Below are positions 62,865 to 64,000 of a stretch of 64,000 nucleotides of DNA, piece after piece. Source of the stretch: Phycisphaeraceae bacterium (GTDB lineage Bacteria; Planctomycetota; Phycisphaerae; Phycisphaerales; Phycisphaeraceae); the NCBI GenBank assembly GCA_029260595.1, contig JAJDCY010000010.1, forward strand, positions 297,675 through 361,674, written 5' to 3'. A program made the translations under genes and the position numbers. How positions within the stretch are numbered: position 1 is the first letter of the stretch; every line of letters begins with the position of its first letter. The notes below the pieces were generated by a model. That model was not told the DNA's origin. It saw nothing but the letters and a program-made list of their open reading frames with translations, and made no database searches.

Positions 62865-64000
62865 TCACCGGCCAAACAGCGTCGTCGGGTGCAGCATGCC
62901 TTGGGCTTCAAAGTATTCGAGTGCCTGCTCGGGCGTAGCGAACACTTTGGTCGCGGTCTCGGTGATGAACGGGCTGGGGTTCTTGGCCGGCTTCCAGACG
63001 ACGTAGACCTCCTTGCCGTGCTCGAAGGCGTGTTGCAGCTCGCGCTCGACACCGCTGGAGATCGCGGGGACGCCGGCGGTGCTCGTCTGGCCGGCGGCGG
63101 CGGGTAGCTCGGGGATCAGCGAGACGATCATGTCCGACTGGTCGATCAGCTTGAAGTCGCGCGCGTAGATCTGCCCGTCGATATCACCGGCGATGTCGAG
63201 CACCTGTTTGACGGGCACGGGGAAGTGCTCGACGCGGCCGTCCGGGTGGGACATCTGCGCCTCGACAAAATCCTCCCCGGATTTCGCGGCGGCGATGGCG
63301 GTATCGAGGAGCATTTTTTCATCGACGTCGCCGGGGTCGAACGTGATGAAGTGTTTGGCCTGCTGGTCGCGGAAGGCATCGATCTCGGCGAGCACATCGG
63401 GCAGGTCGGCCACGTGGCTCATCGGGAATGACGGGTAGACCTTGCGGGTTTGCGGGCGGCAGATCAGGCGAAATGCCGTTTCGATTGTGTCCTTGTGTCG
63501 GCCGCGTGACAGGACATAGCAGCGGTTCTCCAGCCCGAGCGCCTGGGCCAGCAACTCGGTGGCCATAATCTCTTCCTCACGCCAGACCATGACGTCTTTA
63601 AGCGTCGCGTCGATCGTGTGGTCGCGGTGCAGCCGGTGGTGGGTGACTTCGATGTTGTCAACCAGGCAGATCAGCGCATCGGGCTTGAGCGCGCGGACCA
63701 GGTCAAAATCGAACGCAGGGAACAACCCGTGCCGCCAGCGGAACGTCGCGTGTGTGTTGACGATGATGTGGGATTTGTCGGCCGAGTCGGCGATGATGTC
63801 GCGGAAGACCGCGCGGCGGACGGCTTGGAGGCGGCTAAGGGGCAGGTCGAGGATGCGGCCGGGCCGGATGCCGGAGGCCTCGCCATACATCATGTCGCCG
63901 ATGTGATACGTCTCGATCCGCTCGCCGTGGTCGGCTGCGAGCCGGGCAACGGCGTCGACGTAGGCTTTTTTGTCCATGCCCACCTGGCCGGTGACGATCG
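62865..64000 (-). CDS. P-loop kinase-like plus deoxyribosyltransferase-like fusion (5' end cut by window edge)
   Basis: The frame is open to the right edge; just before the GTG at 63983 it reads IVTGQ and continues GMDKKAY, giving a Walker-A-like GQVGMDKK, so the start lies outside. The first 200 residues resemble an adenylate-kinase-like ATPase (YHIGDMMYGEASG, SHIIVNTHATFRWRHGLFP, LVDNIEVTHHRLHRD). The last 110 residues (IYARDFKLIDQSDMIVSLI, ISSGVERELQHAFEHGKEVY) look like the nucleoside 2-deoxyribosyltransferase fold. A role in nucleotide chemistry is inference. Confidence 0.65.
   Translation of the reverse strand, partial: IVTGQVGMDKKAYVDAVARLAADHGERIETYHIGDMMYGEASGIRPGRILDLPLSRLQAVRRAVFRDIIADSADKSHIIVNTHATFRWRHGLFPAFDFDLVRALKPDALICLVDNIEVTHHRLHRDHTIDATLKDVMVWREEEIMATELLAQALGLENRCYVLSRGRHKDTIETAFRLICRPQTRKVYPSFPMSHVADLPDVLAEIDAFRDQQAKHFITFDPGDVDEKMLLDTAIAAAKSGEDFVEAQMSHPDGRVEHFPVPVKQVLDIAGDIDGQIYARDFKLIDQSDMIVSLIPELPAAAGQTSTAGVPAISSGVERELQHAFEHGKEVYVVWKPAKNPSPFITETATKVFATPEQALEYFEAQGMLHPTTLFGR

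Overview
The window is a stretch of a high-GC genome with a diderm cell envelope: flagellar P- and L-ring genes, an LptF/LptG-type pair, many lipoproteins and an outer-membrane barrel. Gene content and style (FlgF-FlgG-FlgA-FlgH-FlgI-FlgJ-FlgN-FlgK-FlgL-FliW-CsrA-flagellin in one run, an MmeI-type restriction enzyme, many planctomycete-looking orphan proteins) suggest a Planctomycetota bacterium, probably of the class Phycisphaerae. This assignment is inference from gene content. No rRNA, tRNA, CRISPR array, insertion sequence or prophage was recognised.

Layout. 1-1830 is the 3' part of leuS, followed by a glutamine amidotransferase (trpG/pabA). 2738-15047 is a flagellar rod, ring, hook-junction and filament cluster that appears to start from a sigma-54-type promoter. 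It ends with fliW, csrA and a flagellin whose Shine-Dalgarno lies in a perfect hairpin loop of CsrA-target type; a second such hairpin precedes csrA. 15111-19923 (minus strand) holds two unknown proteins, two tandem SGNH-type proteins and an MBOAT acyltransferase. 20286-27082 is nuoJKLMN of respiratory complex I. 27128-36990 is a mixed region: rph, a PilZ protein, a BtuF/BtuC-like uptake pair, pyrF, unknown membrane proteins, a fused TsaC/Sua5-tyrosine phosphatase and thpR.

36991-38159 contains a 500-base structured gene-free stretch and mraZ. 38160-40910 is a single-chain MmeI-like restriction-modification enzyme. 41016-42469 is a small unit with a strong promoter overlapped by a Fur-like dyad, encoding an outer-membrane barrel and a c-type cytochrome lipoprotein. 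The right third carries class I fructose-bisphosphate aldolase, a three-domain glycosyltransferase, trmB, lipoproteins, lptF/lptG-like permeases, trpA, a large exported repeat protein, a methyltransferase, an M16 double-domain peptidase, pgi with an extra C-terminal domain, dus, and (cut by the right edge) a P-loop kinase/deoxyribosyltransferase-like fusion.

The best-supported regulatory system is the FliW-CsrA-flagellin switch at 12611-15047: the two protein partners and the two RNA hairpins with ANGGA in six-base loops fit one post-transcriptional feedback circuit. The least explained parts are the structured gap at 36991-37491, the Fur-box operon at 41016-42469, and the MBOAT/SGNH set beside flagellin.
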